Shown here in pieces: positions 35,298 to 45,182 of a stretch of 64,000 nt of DNA (within the stretch, counting starts at the first letter, position 1; every line of letters begins with the position of its first letter). This DNA is from RGIG4079 sp045576735 (GTDB lineage: Bacteria; Bacteroidota; Bacteroidia; Bacteroidales; Muribaculaceae). The notes under the pieces were generated by a model. That model ran no database searches and had not been told where the DNA came from. It worked only from the letters and a program-made list of their open reading frames with translations. The translations under genes were made by a program, and so were the position numbers. The stretch covers positions 4,559-68,558 of the forward strand of contig JAZNGZ010000074.1 in the NCBI GenBank assembly GCA_045576735.1. Reading direction: 5' to 3'.

Positions 35298-37184
35298 ATG
35301 AGAAAACTTTACTCATTTTTTATGATGGCAGTAATGGCTATTGCAATGTCATTCACTGCTAAAGCCGACATCACAGTTACTTTGAAGGTTGATGACGCAA
35401 CTCGTTTAACAGCGTATTATCAATACACTGATCCTGTGACATGGAGCTATAACGAAGAAACTATCGACTTAACTCAATGTGTAGGAGATGGTGGCACATT
35501 TACTATTCCTGCCAGCTATGGCTATGTGTATATAAACGCAACCGATGGCAATACTATCACATCAGCGATAAACGAAACAGATGGAAGCACTGCCGGCACA
35601 GGCAGCAGCACATCTTTCTATTTGTATGGCGATGCAGTCCTTTCTGTAACATCTGCTGATCTTGAATCAACTCGCACTGCAAGTTGCACAGTAAATGTTG
35701 ACGATGCGTCAAAAGTAATTTTGTCATACTATTCAGGAGCTGCTATAACTCTTGAAAATGGGGCTAATACTATTAAATTCAACCCTAATGGAGAGTCACC
35801 TTTCCAAATTCAACACATGAACTATGGCGAGGTATTATATTCTGTAAAACTTAATGGTGAGAACCAAGCCGATTCATACGGACGCTATCAAGTAAACGTA
35901 GCTGATGGCGACATCCTCGACATAAATGCAAACTTCCCTGATGAGCCTACTAAAGTGACCTTCTCATACGGAGAAAATGAAGCTGAGGTATTGGGTTGTA
36001 TCAGCGTAAAAGTTGACGGTGTTGCAGTTGAAGACTTTGACGGCAAAACATTGGAAGCTAAATTAGGTCAAAAAATCACTATTGAAGGGAATACTAATCT
36101 TTACAACTTCAATTATGCTATCGACGTAGATGGTTCAAGCACCTATTTCAGTGGCAACTATGAGTTCACTGCAACAAAGAGTGAATACGCCATTACTATT
36201 AATGCAACAAAATATACAACATACAACGTGTATGCAAAAGTTGATGACATCAACCAAATTTCAATCTACCCAGGTAACTCAAATACACCTATAACACTTT
36301 TGGAAGATGGATATACCGCTATTGAATTGACATCTAATAGTAATTACATTAATATAATGCCTGCAACCGACTGTTATGTGAAATCTGTTTTATTGAATGG
36401 CTCAGAATATGGTTCAAACTATGGCACATCAAGTGTATCGGTGCGTAGCTTGAATGAAAACGACACTATCATTATTTCTTCAGGAAAAATAGTTCGCGAT
36501 ATGACTGCTTCTATTTGGGTTGATGACCTCACGGCAGCTATGTATGGGTATAGTGTATATCGCTACTCCGATCGTCAAAACGTATCATTGATTTCAAACG
36601 AAACAGTTTCTTTCAACTTTGGTGAAACCGACAATCCTTATTATATGTCATTCTACCAACCAACATATTGCAACATTTTCTTAAATGGTATATATCAAGT
36701 TCCTCAATATGAAGGTTCAACCAGCTACTATGTAACATTTGCGAATGGCGACCAAGCAAAGGTTTATCTTGCAAGTGAGCCTGAAAAATATGCTGTTACA
36801 TTTACACAAGAGGTTGAAGGCGCTGTAACATCAGTTTCTACTGATGGTCAAGAATATGCAAATTGGGCTGCCGGTTTTACTGCATTGTGCGGAACAAAAG
36901 TTTCAGTAGCTGTTGATAGCGAAAAAGCACAAGTTAATGTTGATGGTGAAAAAGTAGAAGCTGATGAAAATGGCAACTATGTTATTGAAATTACCAAAGA
37001 CACCAACATTGCAATAAGCAATGCGTCGGGGGTTGAAGGTGTTGCAATTGCACCTAGCAATATTAACAATAACGTTTACAACATGCAAGGCATACTTATT
37101 ATCAAAAATGCCTCTGCCGAACAAATCAAGAATCTTCCCGCAGGATTATATATAATAAACGGCAAAAAGGTTGTTCGTAAATAA
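35298..37184 (+). CDS. Large secreted beta-repeat protein with sorting-type C-terminus
   Basis: The 628-residue protein has a signal peptide (cleavage near AKAD, about residue 23). It is built of similar beta-sandwich-like units that repeat the motif VDD-ax-xxxxY (VTLKVDDATRLTAYY, CTVNVDDASKVILSYYS, VYAKVDDINQISIYPG, ASIWVDDLTAAMYGYS). The C-terminal ~50 residues, GVEGVAIAPSN then VYNMQGILI, LPAGLYIINGKKVVRK, follow the pattern of a type IX secretion C-terminal domain, so it is expected to be anchored or released at the cell surface. No catalytic residues are seen. It is the first of several such proteins in a row. Confidence 0.75.
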   Translation: MRKLYSFFMMAVMAIAMSFTAKADITVTLKVDDATRLTAYYQYTDPVTWSYNEETIDLTQCVGDGGTFTIPASYGYVYINATDGNTITSAINETDGSTAGTGSSTSFYLYGDAVLSVTSADLESTRTASCTVNVDDASKVILSYYSGAAITLENGANTIKFNPNGESPFQIQHMNYGEVLYSVKLNGENQADSYGRYQVNVADGDILDINANFPDEPTKVTFSYGENEAEVLGCISVKVDGVAVEDFDGKTLEAKLGQKITIEGNTNLYNFNYAIDVDGSSTYFSGNYEFTATKSEYAITINATKYTTYNVYAKVDDINQISIYPGNSNTPITLLEDGYTAIELTSNSNYINIMPATDCYVKSVLLNGSEYGSNYGTSSVSVRSLNENDTIIISSGKIVRDMTASIWVDDLTAAMYGYSVYRYSDRQNVSLISNETVSFNFGETDNPYYMSFYQPTYCNIFLNGIYQVPQYEGSTSYYVTFANGDQAKVYLASEPEKYAVTFTQEVEGAVTSVSTDGQEYANWAAGFTALCGTKVSVAVDSEKAQVNVDGEKVEADENGNYVIEITKDTNIAISNASGVEGVAIAPSNINNNVYNMQGILIIKNASAEQIKNLPAGLYIINGKKVVRK

Positions 37185-37203
37185 TCTATAAATCCCACTA
37201 ATA

Positions 37204-37253
37204 CACAAATAGAGGTTATACCCATGTTAAATTGGGTGTCACCTCTATTTGTG
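37204..37253 (+). terminator. Large two-step stem-loop after the secreted repeat protein
   Basis: CACAAATAGAGGT (37204-37216) pairs with ACCTCTATTTGTG (37241-37253), and inside it ACCCA pairs with TGGGT (37220-37224 with 37233-37237). There is no long T tract, so it may end transcription weakly or protect the mRNA end. Confidence 0.6.
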
Positions 37254-37296
37254 GTATAAAAACTCAATTCTATTTTTTTATTAACTCATCAAGATT

Positions 37297-39585
37297 ATGA
37301 GAAAAATTTCTTTAAGTTTATTAATTTTAGGCATCGCCTTTTCGGGTGTAGCTCAAGGAAATCTTGATTTACGCAATCGAGCAACTTTGCGACAATATCA
37401 ATCTGAAAATATCCCCACTCATGATGTTTATACAAAAGCATTACAAAGTCTAAATATTCCCACTTCACATATTACCGGATTGATAACACTCGCTGAGGGA
37501 GCTACTATTGAAGACCTCGAAGCTGAAGGTATAAATGTGGTTCGTGTGCGTGGTGATATTGCGTTGGTATCAATGCCAATAACTGAAGTTGAACGAATTT
37601 CTTCGCTCAAACAAATAAAGACGTTACAACTCTCTCGCAAAATTCTCCCTAAAATGGATAAAGTGCGCAGCGCAATGGGAGTAGATAAGATTTATGCCGG
37701 GACTGATTTGCCTAAAGCATATACCGGAAAAGGTGTTGTTGCCGGATTGGTTGATGCCGGATTAGATCCTAATCATGTAAACTTCAGAAATGCCGATGGC
37801 ACTTCACGCATTCAACAACTTTCACACATTTATGCGACAACTACAACAAGTAGTGGATATGACGTAAAAACTTATACCGCCGACCAAATTTCTAAATTTA
37901 AAACCGACGATGAAACCACATTCCATGGTTCTCACACGCTTGGAATTATGGCAGGAAGCTATCGTGACACTCTCACTGTAGCAAAAGGTACAAGCCAACT
38001 CAGCGCAAAAGTTGAGACCGACAACAATCCATTTTATGGTGTTGCTTACGAATCGGATATTGCCGTATCTTGTGGAACTCTCAACGACATGTTAATTGCA
38101 TTAGGAATTGAAGGCATTCTTGACTATTCATACAACAATAACAAACCTGCCGTTATCAATCTTTCACTTGGCAGTAACGTCGGTGCTCATGATGGAACAG
38201 AAGTTATGAGTCAATATCTTGATTTGGCTGGGAAAGAAGCTATAATATGTGTGGCTGCCGGTAATGAAGGAGAACTCCCTATTGCGCTCAACCAAACATT
38301 CAGCCAAGAAGATACTGAATTGAAGTCATTCATTAAGCCTACATATAGCCAAGTCCCTACTTCGGGAGGTACATATTACAACTTAAGATATGACCAACTT
38401 TATATTTATAGCAACGACTCAACTGAGTTTACTGTAAAACTTATTGCATACAATAAATCTCGTGGCACAATCACATTCCAACATGCTATCACTTCAAACA
38501 TGAATGGTAGCGCAGTTTATTACGCATCTCCTAATTATGCTCAAGATGGAGACTTGACAAACGCCAACTTCAACCGCGCCTTTGACGGATATGTGGGTAT
38601 GGGTTCTATGATTGATGAAAACAACGGAAGATACTACGTTTTAATCGATTATTTTATTTCTGACAACCAAGCGACAAATGCTAATGGCAACTATATACTT
38701 GGCTTTATTGTAGAAGGTAAAGATGGACAACGCATCGATTGTTTCTGTAGTGGATTGTATTCTTCTATGAACGGATATGGCATCGAAGATTGGGATAATG
38801 GTAGCACCAACGGCTCTATCAGCGATATGGCTTGTGCTAAAAATATACTTGTTGTTGGTTCTTATAATACACGTAACACTTGGGTATCTCTCGACGGAAA
38901 CCCATATAACTATCCCGGACAATATACTCCCGGATATATCTCAAGTTTCTCGTCTTATGGCACTTTGATTGATGGTCGCAACTTGCCACATGTGTGCGCT
39001 CCGGGGGCAACCACAATTTCTTCAACAAACTCATATTATATCGAAAAGTACCAATTACCCGCAAGCGCATTGCAAGCTCAATTAATCGAAAACAATCGCA
39101 AAAACTATTGGCACCAACAAGTGGGCACATCAATGGCTACACCTGCTGTTGCCGGTGCTATCGCTCTATGGCTTGAAGTCGACCCTACATTGACAATCGA
39201 CGAAGTTAAAGAGATTGCAATGTCAACAGCCGTAAAAGATAAATATGTCGAAGCCGGGGACTCTGTGCAATGGGGCGCCGGTAAATTTGATGCATATGCC
39301 GGATTAAAAGAAGTGATTCGCAGAACCGAAAATGATGGCGTTGAAGGCATTGTTACCGATAAAAATTCTCGATTGATGATAAAATCTATCGGCGAGCGTC
39401 AATTAGAAGTGTTCCTTGGTGGAGCGAATGAGATGAACGTGACAATTTACAACATCTCCGGACAGCCCGTATTAACTCAATCATGTGAGGGGGACGAAAT
39501 TATGATTGATGCTTCCGACATCGAAACCGGTGTATATGTCGTCAACGTAAATGGTGTTCACAATCAACGTGTGCTAATTAAATAA
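37297..39585 (+). CDS. Secreted subtilisin-like serine protease (S8) with sorting-type C-terminus
   Basis: A 762-residue protease of the subtilase family. After the signal peptide (to about residue 20) comes a ~115-residue propeptide-like region. The catalytic triad is complete: D153 in GLVDAGLD, H210 in FHGSHTLG and S612 in GTSMATPAVAGA; the oxyanion Asn is in the AAGNEGELP segment. A large ~200-residue insertion lies between the His and Ser regions. The C-terminal ~80 residues (VTIYNISGQPVL ... GVYVVNVNGVHNQRVLIK) are a type IX secretion sorting domain. It is probably a cell-surface or secreted protease acting on host or dietary protein. The LRR gene follows after 25 bases. Confidence 0.93.
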   Translation: MRKISLSLLILGIAFSGVAQGNLDLRNRATLRQYQSENIPTHDVYTKALQSLNIPTSHITGLITLAEGATIEDLEAEGINVVRVRGDIALVSMPITEVERISSLKQIKTLQLSRKILPKMDKVRSAMGVDKIYAGTDLPKAYTGKGVVAGLVDAGLDPNHVNFRNADGTSRIQQLSHIYATTTTSSGYDVKTYTADQISKFKTDDETTFHGSHTLGIMAGSYRDTLTVAKGTSQLSAKVETDNNPFYGVAYESDIAVSCGTLNDMLIALGIEGILDYSYNNNKPAVINLSLGSNVGAHDGTEVMSQYLDLAGKEAIICVAAGNEGELPIALNQTFSQEDTELKSFIKPTYSQVPTSGGTYYNLRYDQLYIYSNDSTEFTVKLIAYNKSRGTITFQHAITSNMNGSAVYYASPNYAQDGDLTNANFNRAFDGYVGMGSMIDENNGRYYVLIDYFISDNQATNANGNYILGFIVEGKDGQRIDCFCSGLYSSMNGYGIEDWDNGSTNGSISDMACAKNILVVGSYNTRNTWVSLDGNPYNYPGQYTPGYISSFSSYGTLIDGRNLPHVCAPGATTISSTNSYYIEKYQLPASALQAQLIENNRKNYWHQQVGTSMATPAVAGAIALWLEVDPTLTIDEVKEIAMSTAVKDKYVEAGDSVQWGAGKFDAYAGLKEVIRRTENDGVEGIVTDKNSRLMIKSIGERQLEVFLGGANEMNVTIYNISGQPVLTQSCEGDEIMIDASDIETGVYVVNVNGVHNQRVLIK

Positions 39586-39610
39586 TTTCTAATATTTACA
39601 ACTCAAATTA

Positions 39611-42600
39611 ATGAAAAAACAAATTAAATCATTGGTACTAAGAACCCTACTCTGTCTCTCCATCTTAGGGTATGCTAATGTGGCAATAGCTCAAACTTAT
39701 GATGAGCCTATTATCACATTCAAAACCAATATTTTCAAAAGCTATGGAGAGGCTAATCAATTCTCTTTAGTAATAGGTTCAATTGACTCTACCCAATATG
39801 TAGATGTGGATTGTGGTTTCGGCAAAATTGAATATGAAGTGCAACCCGCCTATATGGATTCACTAAATCAAATGGGTGGCACACTAATCAATTGCCAAGT
39901 TTCAAGTGATGGTATTGTAAAGATTTATGGCGACCCTAACCAAATCGACTACTTCAATGCAAGTGGCTGCTATATCTCATCAATCGAGTTCAATGGTTGT
40001 GACAAACTAATAATCTTAGACCTCACTCACAATGAATTGGAAGGGCTTGATTTAAGCAATATGCCAAACTTGCAAGCTGTTTATGTATCTGACAATACAT
40101 TTAGTGCTGAATCACCTCTCAAGATTGGTAAAGACAAGCCAAACTTGACAATTCTTGAAATGAATACTATTGAACATCTTGATCCTGAATTTAATTTATC
40201 AGACTATCCTAACCTCATGTCGTTTGATGGTTATCATAATATGGGATTAAAGAAATGCGACCCTACTGGTTGTCCTAATTTGATGCGATTGACTCTTGAT
40301 GTTACCGATGTGGAAAGCGTAGATGTTTCTAAAAACCCTTACCTCAGAGTTCTCAACATCTCTAACACTAAAATAACATCAATCGACTTAAGCAACAACC
40401 CATATCTTACCGAGTTGTATTGCGACCACGTTGGTTCATATAACTACGATTATAAGCTCACTTCACTTGATGTTACCCATAATCCGAAACTTAAATATTT
40501 ATTCTGTGGCGGCAATAAATTAACAAACATCGACATTTCAAAATGTCCTGAGTTAATCACCATTTCTGCTTCAAATAACTATTTAACCTCATTTGATGTT
40601 ACTAACAATCCTAATCTCTACATTGTAGAGGTTCAAAACAACTGCCTTGACTTTGTTTCACTTCCCCTTGATCCCGGAACATGGAACACTTATTATTATG
40701 GTCAACGCAACTTTCCTGTTGAGAAATCATATAAAGTGGGGAGCACATTTGACTACTCTTCACGAGTAATTCGCGAAGAAACTACTACCGATGTAGTTCT
40801 TTATTCTGTTTCAGAATCATCACCCGAAAGTCCATCACTTGTTGACCCAAGTTACTACACCTACGAAAATGGTGTAATGACTATCAACAAAATTCCCGAA
40901 GACAGTGTTTATATCGCCTTCGCCAACTCGGCTTTCCCCGATGCGATACTTCGCACCGATAAATTCAAGATCAAATCAGAAGATGAATATGGCGATAGCA
41001 TCAAAGCGTTCTCATTCACATCAGGTCTTGCTCTCGAAACAACAATGTCGTTTGGCATAGGTATTGAAGGTGCTACACCTGAAAACCCAATAGAATTTTA
41101 TGTAAGTTTCGGTGATAGCAAACCAACCGTATTTACCGCGACATCTTCAACTGCACCTACAACAGCAAATGTCGTTGGCAAAAAGAATGGATATAGCTCT
41201 ATTGATGTATTTGTTAAAGAAGGTTCTACTCTATCGGCTATTGATGTAAAGGATATCCCAATGTATTCAGCCGATTTGACCAAATCGGCATCATTGCGCA
41301 CACTCAATATCGTCAATGCAGGTCTTTACACCATCGACCTTTCGTGGAATCGTTGCTTAACAGCATTAAACTTAAGTGGCAATAATTTCTCTTCACTTTC
41401 ACTTGCCGGCAATAATGGCTATTACGAAAAGAATGCATTAACCGACATCAACTTAAGCAATAATAAATTAACCGACCTCACACTCAATAATGTTCAAGCA
41501 ATCAAAAAACTCAATCTTAGCAATAACCAATTAACTAAGATTGACCTTTCTGATGCCGACTATATTTTGAATGTTGATTTATCAAACAACTTGTTTGAAA
41601 CGCTCGATTTCACTTATTGCTCAATAATGACTCGACTTGATGTGTCGCACAATAATTTGACATCAATTGTAATGCCAACCGAATGTGGATTACAATATTT
41701 TGCATGCAATAACAATAACTTCACTATTGAGACATTGCCAGCACATGGCAATCTAAGTGATGAAAATTATATATATGCACCACAAAGCGATTTGTTTATC
41801 CCCACAAAAGGGCCCGGCATTGACCTCTCTAAACAAAATCGCGTAATAAACGGCATTGGGACAGTCTACACTTGGAAGGACTCAAAAGGCAAGTCTCTTA
41901 TTGAAGGCACTGATTACATCAACAACAATGGTAACATGAGATTCTTAAATACCTCTGTTGGCGAAATTGTATGTGAGATGACAAATGCAGCATATCCCGG
42001 CTTCACCGGCGACAAAGTGTTTAAAACTACACCAATCCTTGCGGCCGGTATGCCAACAAACGAAATCGCATCATTCACCACTGTTAAAGATGGCGATGCT
42101 GTTACTTTATCATTAGCTGCAGCTCAACCAAACACAGCAATTTACATCGGTTGGGATGGCAATGAAAACCTCAGTCAATATCTTCTTGGCACAACTTACC
42201 AACTTTTTGATGCTCAAACAAAAGCCGGTGTTGATGTAAAAGTTTATACCTATGAACCATCTGATAAGGTATCAGTATTCAGTATGTCGGGGGCTACACT
42301 TTCTAAATGTGACATGTCAAAACTCACCGATGCAATCAACGTGAGTGTTTCAAATGCCGGTCTTAGCGAAATTACCTTACCTCAATCGACTAATTTCAAA
42401 GAAACAACTCTTGATGGCAATAATTTATCGTCTTTTGATGCATCAAAATATCCTAATTTGACAACATTAAGCCTCAATGACAATGTATTAACAACTCTTG
42501 ATGTTACAAACAACCCTGAGTTACAAGTATTGTCGGTTGCTAACAATCAATTAAGCGAAATCAAGCTCAAAAACAACAATATTTGGGCATTGTATCTCGA

Positions 42601-43321
42601 CCATAATAATTTCACTGAAATTAATCTTGATGGTGTGCCTAATGTGAGTCAATTCACTATCACCAACAACCAATTAACTTCAATCAACGTCGATAATCTT
42701 TCTCAATTATTAATGCTTGGCCTCACAGGCAACAACTTAACATTCAAAACATTGCCTGAAGTAAAATCAAAATACATTTCATATTCCTATAGCAATCAGG
42801 CTCCAATCGACGTAACACCTACAGCCGAAGGCGTTATTGACCTTGCTGACCAAGCTATGGTAAATTCCACTGCTACGGTTTATCGTTGGTTCCTCGGTGC
42901 TCCTGTGCTCAACGATTATGGCGAGCTTGAAGGTGAAGAACTCAACAGCGACTCCACCGTTGTGGAATACACTATCGAAAACGGCGTGACCACATTCCTA
43001 AAGGACTTTGAAGGAGTGATTTGCGTGATGACCAATGCCAAGTTCCCAAGTCTCTACCTCTACACCAATCTTATGGACGTAACTGCCGGAATGGAATGTA
43101 TCATCAGCGACGATGCGTCATCGCTTATCCTTATCGACGGCAACAACATCACCGTTAAATCTTCAGTCCCCAACGGCACTGCTGTAAACCTCGTATCAAT
43201 TAACGGCGCAACCATTGCCTCCACAACCATTTCCGACGGCTCCGCCTCATTCAGCAACGTGGCAAAAGGCATCTACATCGTTACAATCGGCAACGAATCC
43301 CACAAAGTGGCAGTGAAATAA
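39611..43321 (+). CDS. Giant secreted leucine-rich-repeat protein with sorting-type C-terminus
   Basis: The 1236-residue protein has a signal peptide ending near AIAQ (about residue 28). It contains three blocks of leucine-rich repeats, roughly residues 110-360, 545-720 and 885-1050, with the bacterial pattern LTxLDVTxNPxLxxLxxxxN (for example LTSLDVTHNPKLKYLFC). Between the blocks are Ig-like segments beginning IASFTTVKDGD or similar. The last ~80 residues (VNLVSINGATIAS ... KGIYIVTIGNESHKVAVK) are a type IX-type sorting domain. Surface LRR proteins of this kind act in adhesion or glycan/protein binding. It likely shares an mRNA with the S8 protease. Confidence 0.88.
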   Translation: MKKQIKSLVLRTLLCLSILGYANVAIAQTYDEPIITFKTNIFKSYGEANQFSLVIGSIDSTQYVDVDCGFGKIEYEVQPAYMDSLNQMGGTLINCQVSSDGIVKIYGDPNQIDYFNASGCYISSIEFNGCDKLIILDLTHNELEGLDLSNMPNLQAVYVSDNTFSAESPLKIGKDKPNLTILEMNTIEHLDPEFNLSDYPNLMSFDGYHNMGLKKCDPTGCPNLMRLTLDVTDVESVDVSKNPYLRVLNISNTKITSIDLSNNPYLTELYCDHVGSYNYDYKLTSLDVTHNPKLKYLFCGGNKLTNIDISKCPELITISASNNYLTSFDVTNNPNLYIVEVQNNCLDFVSLPLDPGTWNTYYYGQRNFPVEKSYKVGSTFDYSSRVIREETTTDVVLYSVSESSPESPSLVDPSYYTYENGVMTINKIPEDSVYIAFANSAFPDAILRTDKFKIKSEDEYGDSIKAFSFTSGLALETTMSFGIGIEGATPENPIEFYVSFGDSKPTVFTATSSTAPTTANVVGKKNGYSSIDVFVKEGSTLSAIDVKDIPMYSADLTKSASLRTLNIVNAGLYTIDLSWNRCLTALNLSGNNFSSLSLAGNNGYYEKNALTDINLSNNKLTDLTLNNVQAIKKLNLSNNQLTKIDLSDADYILNVDLSNNLFETLDFTYCSIMTRLDVSHNNLTSIVMPTECGLQYFACNNNNFTIETLPAHGNLSDENYIYAPQSDLFIPTKGPGIDLSKQNRVINGIGTVYTWKDSKGKSLIEGTDYINNNGNMRFLNTSVGEIVCEMTNAAYPGFTGDKVFKTTPILAAGMPTNEIASFTTVKDGDAVTLSLAAAQPNTAIYIGWDGNENLSQYLLGTTYQLFDAQTKAGVDVKVYTYEPSDKVSVFSMSGATLSKCDMSKLTDAINVSVSNAGLSEITLPQSTNFKETTLDGNNLSSFDASKYPNLTTLSLNDNVLTTLDVTNNPELQVLSVANNQLSEIKLKNNNIWALYLDHNNFTEINLDGVPNVSQFTITNNQLTSINVDNLSQLLMLGLTGNNLTFKTLPEVKSKYISYSYSNQAPIDVTPTAEGVIDLADQAMVNSTATVYRWFLGAPVLNDYGELEGEELNSDSTVVEYTIENGVTTFLKDFEGVICVMTNAKFPSLYLYTNLMDVTAGMECIISDDASSLILIDGNNITVKSSVPNGTAVNLVSINGATIASTTISDGSASFSNVAKGIYIVTIGNESHKVAVK

Positions 43322-43340
43322 CCCACTCCACAAATACCTT

Positions 43341-43370
43341 AAAAAGGTGGCTTCCCGGCCACCTTTTTTT
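43341..43370 (+). terminator. Rho-independent terminator after the LRR gene
   Basis: AAAAAGGTGGC (43341-43351) pairs with GCCACCTTTTT (43358-43368) and ends in seven T. Confidence 0.9.
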
Positions 43371-43388
43371 ATACCCCCAATTCACATC

Positions 43389-43457
43389 TCTCACGCTGAA
43401 ATCGCAGAAATACGCAGAAATTTTTATTTATCTTACTCCGCACAGATTGACACAGAA
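43389..43457 (-). repeat. Inverted repeat, left copy (IR-L)
   Basis: Read on the minus strand this stretch (TTCTGTGTCAATCTGTGC, then GTAAGATAA ... TTTCTGCGT ... CAGCGTGAGA) matches the plus-strand sequence at 45344-45449 over two segments, 16 of 18 bases in the first and most bases in the second. The two copies face each other around the RNA candidate and the BIG2 gene. Confidence 0.6.
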
Positions 43458-43505
43458 GATTTTTAATTTTTCCTCTATCCTCTTTCCTTTTTCCTCTTTA
43501 ATTAC

Positions 43506-43513
43506 TATCTTTG
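43506..43513 (+). promoter_or_regulatory. Promoter -7 box of the structured RNA
   Basis: TATCTTTG exactly fits TAnnTTTG; transcription would start near 43520, just where the paired elements begin. The -33 region is only TTTC-like. The next start codon is 335 bases away, so the transcript has a very long leader or is a separate RNA. Confidence 0.6.
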
Positions 43514-43519
43514 CATCAA

Positions 43520-43785
43520 TCTTGTGGGTGGCAGAGCGATGCCCTCCCCATGGGAGACATACTATTGGAAGCGTTTCAGCTTTATCCTTTACAAGAAATT
43601 CGCCAAAATAAAGTTCAGAAGGGTAGGCAGTGAAATTGCTCCTGCTTGTCGCATATCCACTCCCCGACAAGGGCGATCGAGATATTCGATATAGGCGTGG
43701 GAGTGGACTGTTTATTTCTGAACGGGCGTTTGGCGATGCCTCTTGTAAAATAAACCGAACAATATCCCACGTTTCCCATTTTATA
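43520..43785 (+). ncRNA. Structured RNA candidate, rod-shaped (6S-like?)
   Basis: Six nested helices stack into a long rod: 43550-43558 with 43771-43779 (9 bp), 43563-43567 with 43760-43764, 43588-43596 with 43741-43749 (9 bp, TTTACAAGA/TCTTGTAAA), 43601-43607 with 43729-43735 (7 bp), 43613-43620 with 43716-43723 (8 bp, GTTCAGAA/TTCTGAAC) and 43656-43664 with 43699-43707 (9 bp), capped by a 5-bp hairpin at 43676-43690. A large internal loop on the 5' side (43621-43655) carries a small GCAG/CTGC hairpin. The outer strand 43552-43556 can alternatively form a local hairpin with 43544-43548. A matching promoter lies upstream and TTTT follows the last helix. The rod with a bulged centre recalls 6S RNA (the Bacteroidales-1 type); a regulatory leader of the next gene is the alternative. 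Confidence 0.55.
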
Positions 43786-43847
43786 ACTAACACTAATTTA
43801 TTAACCGCCAAATTTGGGGATATAGGAGGCACACAAAATTATATATT

Positions 43848-45131
43848 ATGAATAATTTAAGAAAAATGGTTTTAGCCATTGTTATGTTAGTTCCATTTAT
43901 GGTAATCGCTAATACGCTTACCCAAACTATGCAAGTTGGAGACTCCCGCACTATGACCCCATCATCAGGCTCCACGATGTATGTAAAGATTACGACTGAG
44001 AACCTTGAGGGCTTGCAAGTTCGGGGTGATTATAATTGTTCAACATCAAGTTCGGTTAAAATAACAGCAAAAAAACGAGGAACATGGCAGTTTGGCGTGT
44101 CACATTCATCCGGTTCGATGACAACTCATATTTGGAATGTAGTAGATGTCGTTAGTATCGACATTCCAAAAAATATTACATTAAAATGTGGGGAAACATA
44201 TACTTATAATCCCATTATAACAGATAGTAAGGCTGAAACCACATTGACATGGCATTCCAGCAATACATCAGTCGCCACTATAAACAATGGTGTACTCTCC
44301 ACACATGGTGTCGGCACTACAATTATAACGGTTAAAGCTTCAAATGGAGTAGAGGCGACATCACAAGTTGAAGTCACAGATGTTAAAGTCAGCGAAATTC
44401 AAATCTCAAGTGAACCATTAAACATAAATGTTGGAGATTCATATCAATTAAAATACACTGTTTTGCCTTCAAATGCAACAAATAAAACGGTTACATTCCA
44501 ATCCTCTAACCCTCAAGTTATTGATGTCTCTCCTTATGGAGAAGTTACAGCATTATCCAGTGGATATTCATATATAACAATAAGCGCAACAGATAACTCG
44601 AATGTGAAGAACTACATAAAAGTTAATGCTGTTGGTGAAGATTATCCAAATAGCAGTGATATTAGTGTTAATATCATTGACCTTGGTGTGTTTACTTTAA
44701 ATGTACCAAATGGTACGATTTTGACATTTGATTACACCCCTTTGTCAAATATTTGGAGTGTAAAAAACGCTTCTTTTAATGGACAACAATTAACACCTCA
44801 AGATGAAAATAATTTGGCATTTAAGACCCCAGAGATTGAAAATACGTCAACTATAATTATTGATTTAGACTTGATAGAGCCAATTATGGGAGAGTTAACC
44901 GCCGGTTTGGGTTTGATTACTCTTGATGGACTTGCGTTGAAATTAAATGAAGGGATTTTAAACATAGAGGGGCTTAAAGAAACCAATACTATAGATATAT
45001 ATCAAATGAATGGTTGTTTAGTATATAAAGATACAATGGCTCAAGATGGAACATACTCTTTACAATTGCCGTCGGGAATATTTATTGTTGTAATTAATGG
45101 GAATAAGAGCTTCAAGATAAACAACAATTAG
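43848..45131 (+). CDS. Secreted protein with two BIG2 (Ig-like) domains
   Basis: The 427-residue protein has a signal peptide (to about residue 22, VIAN). After an N-terminal ~80-residue domain come two bacterial Ig-like group 2 domains: VVSIDIPKNITLKCGETYTY ... TWHSSNTSVATINNGVLS ... GTTIITVKASNG, and VSEIQISSEPLNINVGDSYQ ... VTFQSSNPQVIDVSPYGEVTAL ... YITISATD. A further ~100-residue domain and a sorting-like tail (IDIYQMNGCLVYKDTM, SGIFIVVINGNKSFKINNN) follow. It is likely a surface adhesin. The gene follows the structured RNA and lies within the inverted repeats. Confidence 0.8.
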   Translation: MNNLRKMVLAIVMLVPFMVIANTLTQTMQVGDSRTMTPSSGSTMYVKITTENLEGLQVRGDYNCSTSSSVKITAKKRGTWQFGVSHSSGSMTTHIWNVVDVVSIDIPKNITLKCGETYTYNPIITDSKAETTLTWHSSNTSVATINNGVLSTHGVGTTIITVKASNGVEATSQVEVTDVKVSEIQISSEPLNINVGDSYQLKYTVLPSNATNKTVTFQSSNPQVIDVSPYGEVTALSSGYSYITISATDNSNVKNYIKVNAVGEDYPNSSDISVNIIDLGVFTLNVPNGTILTFDYTPLSNIWSVKNASFNGQQLTPQDENNLAFKTPEIENTSTIIIDLDLIEPIMGELTAGLGLITLDGLALKLNEGILNIEGLKETNTIDIYQMNGCLVYKDTMAQDGTYSLQLPSGIFIVVINGNKSFKINNN

Positions 45132-45182
45132 GATTATAAGCTAATTGCAATTGTATTTTGCGAAAATTATAGATTATAATAT

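Noticed and set aside
43428..43832. Open frame of 134 codons on the minus strand over the RNA candidate
   Set aside because: No signal peptide, family pattern or upstream promoter on that strand; composition looks random and the paired helices explain the conserved-looking sequence better.
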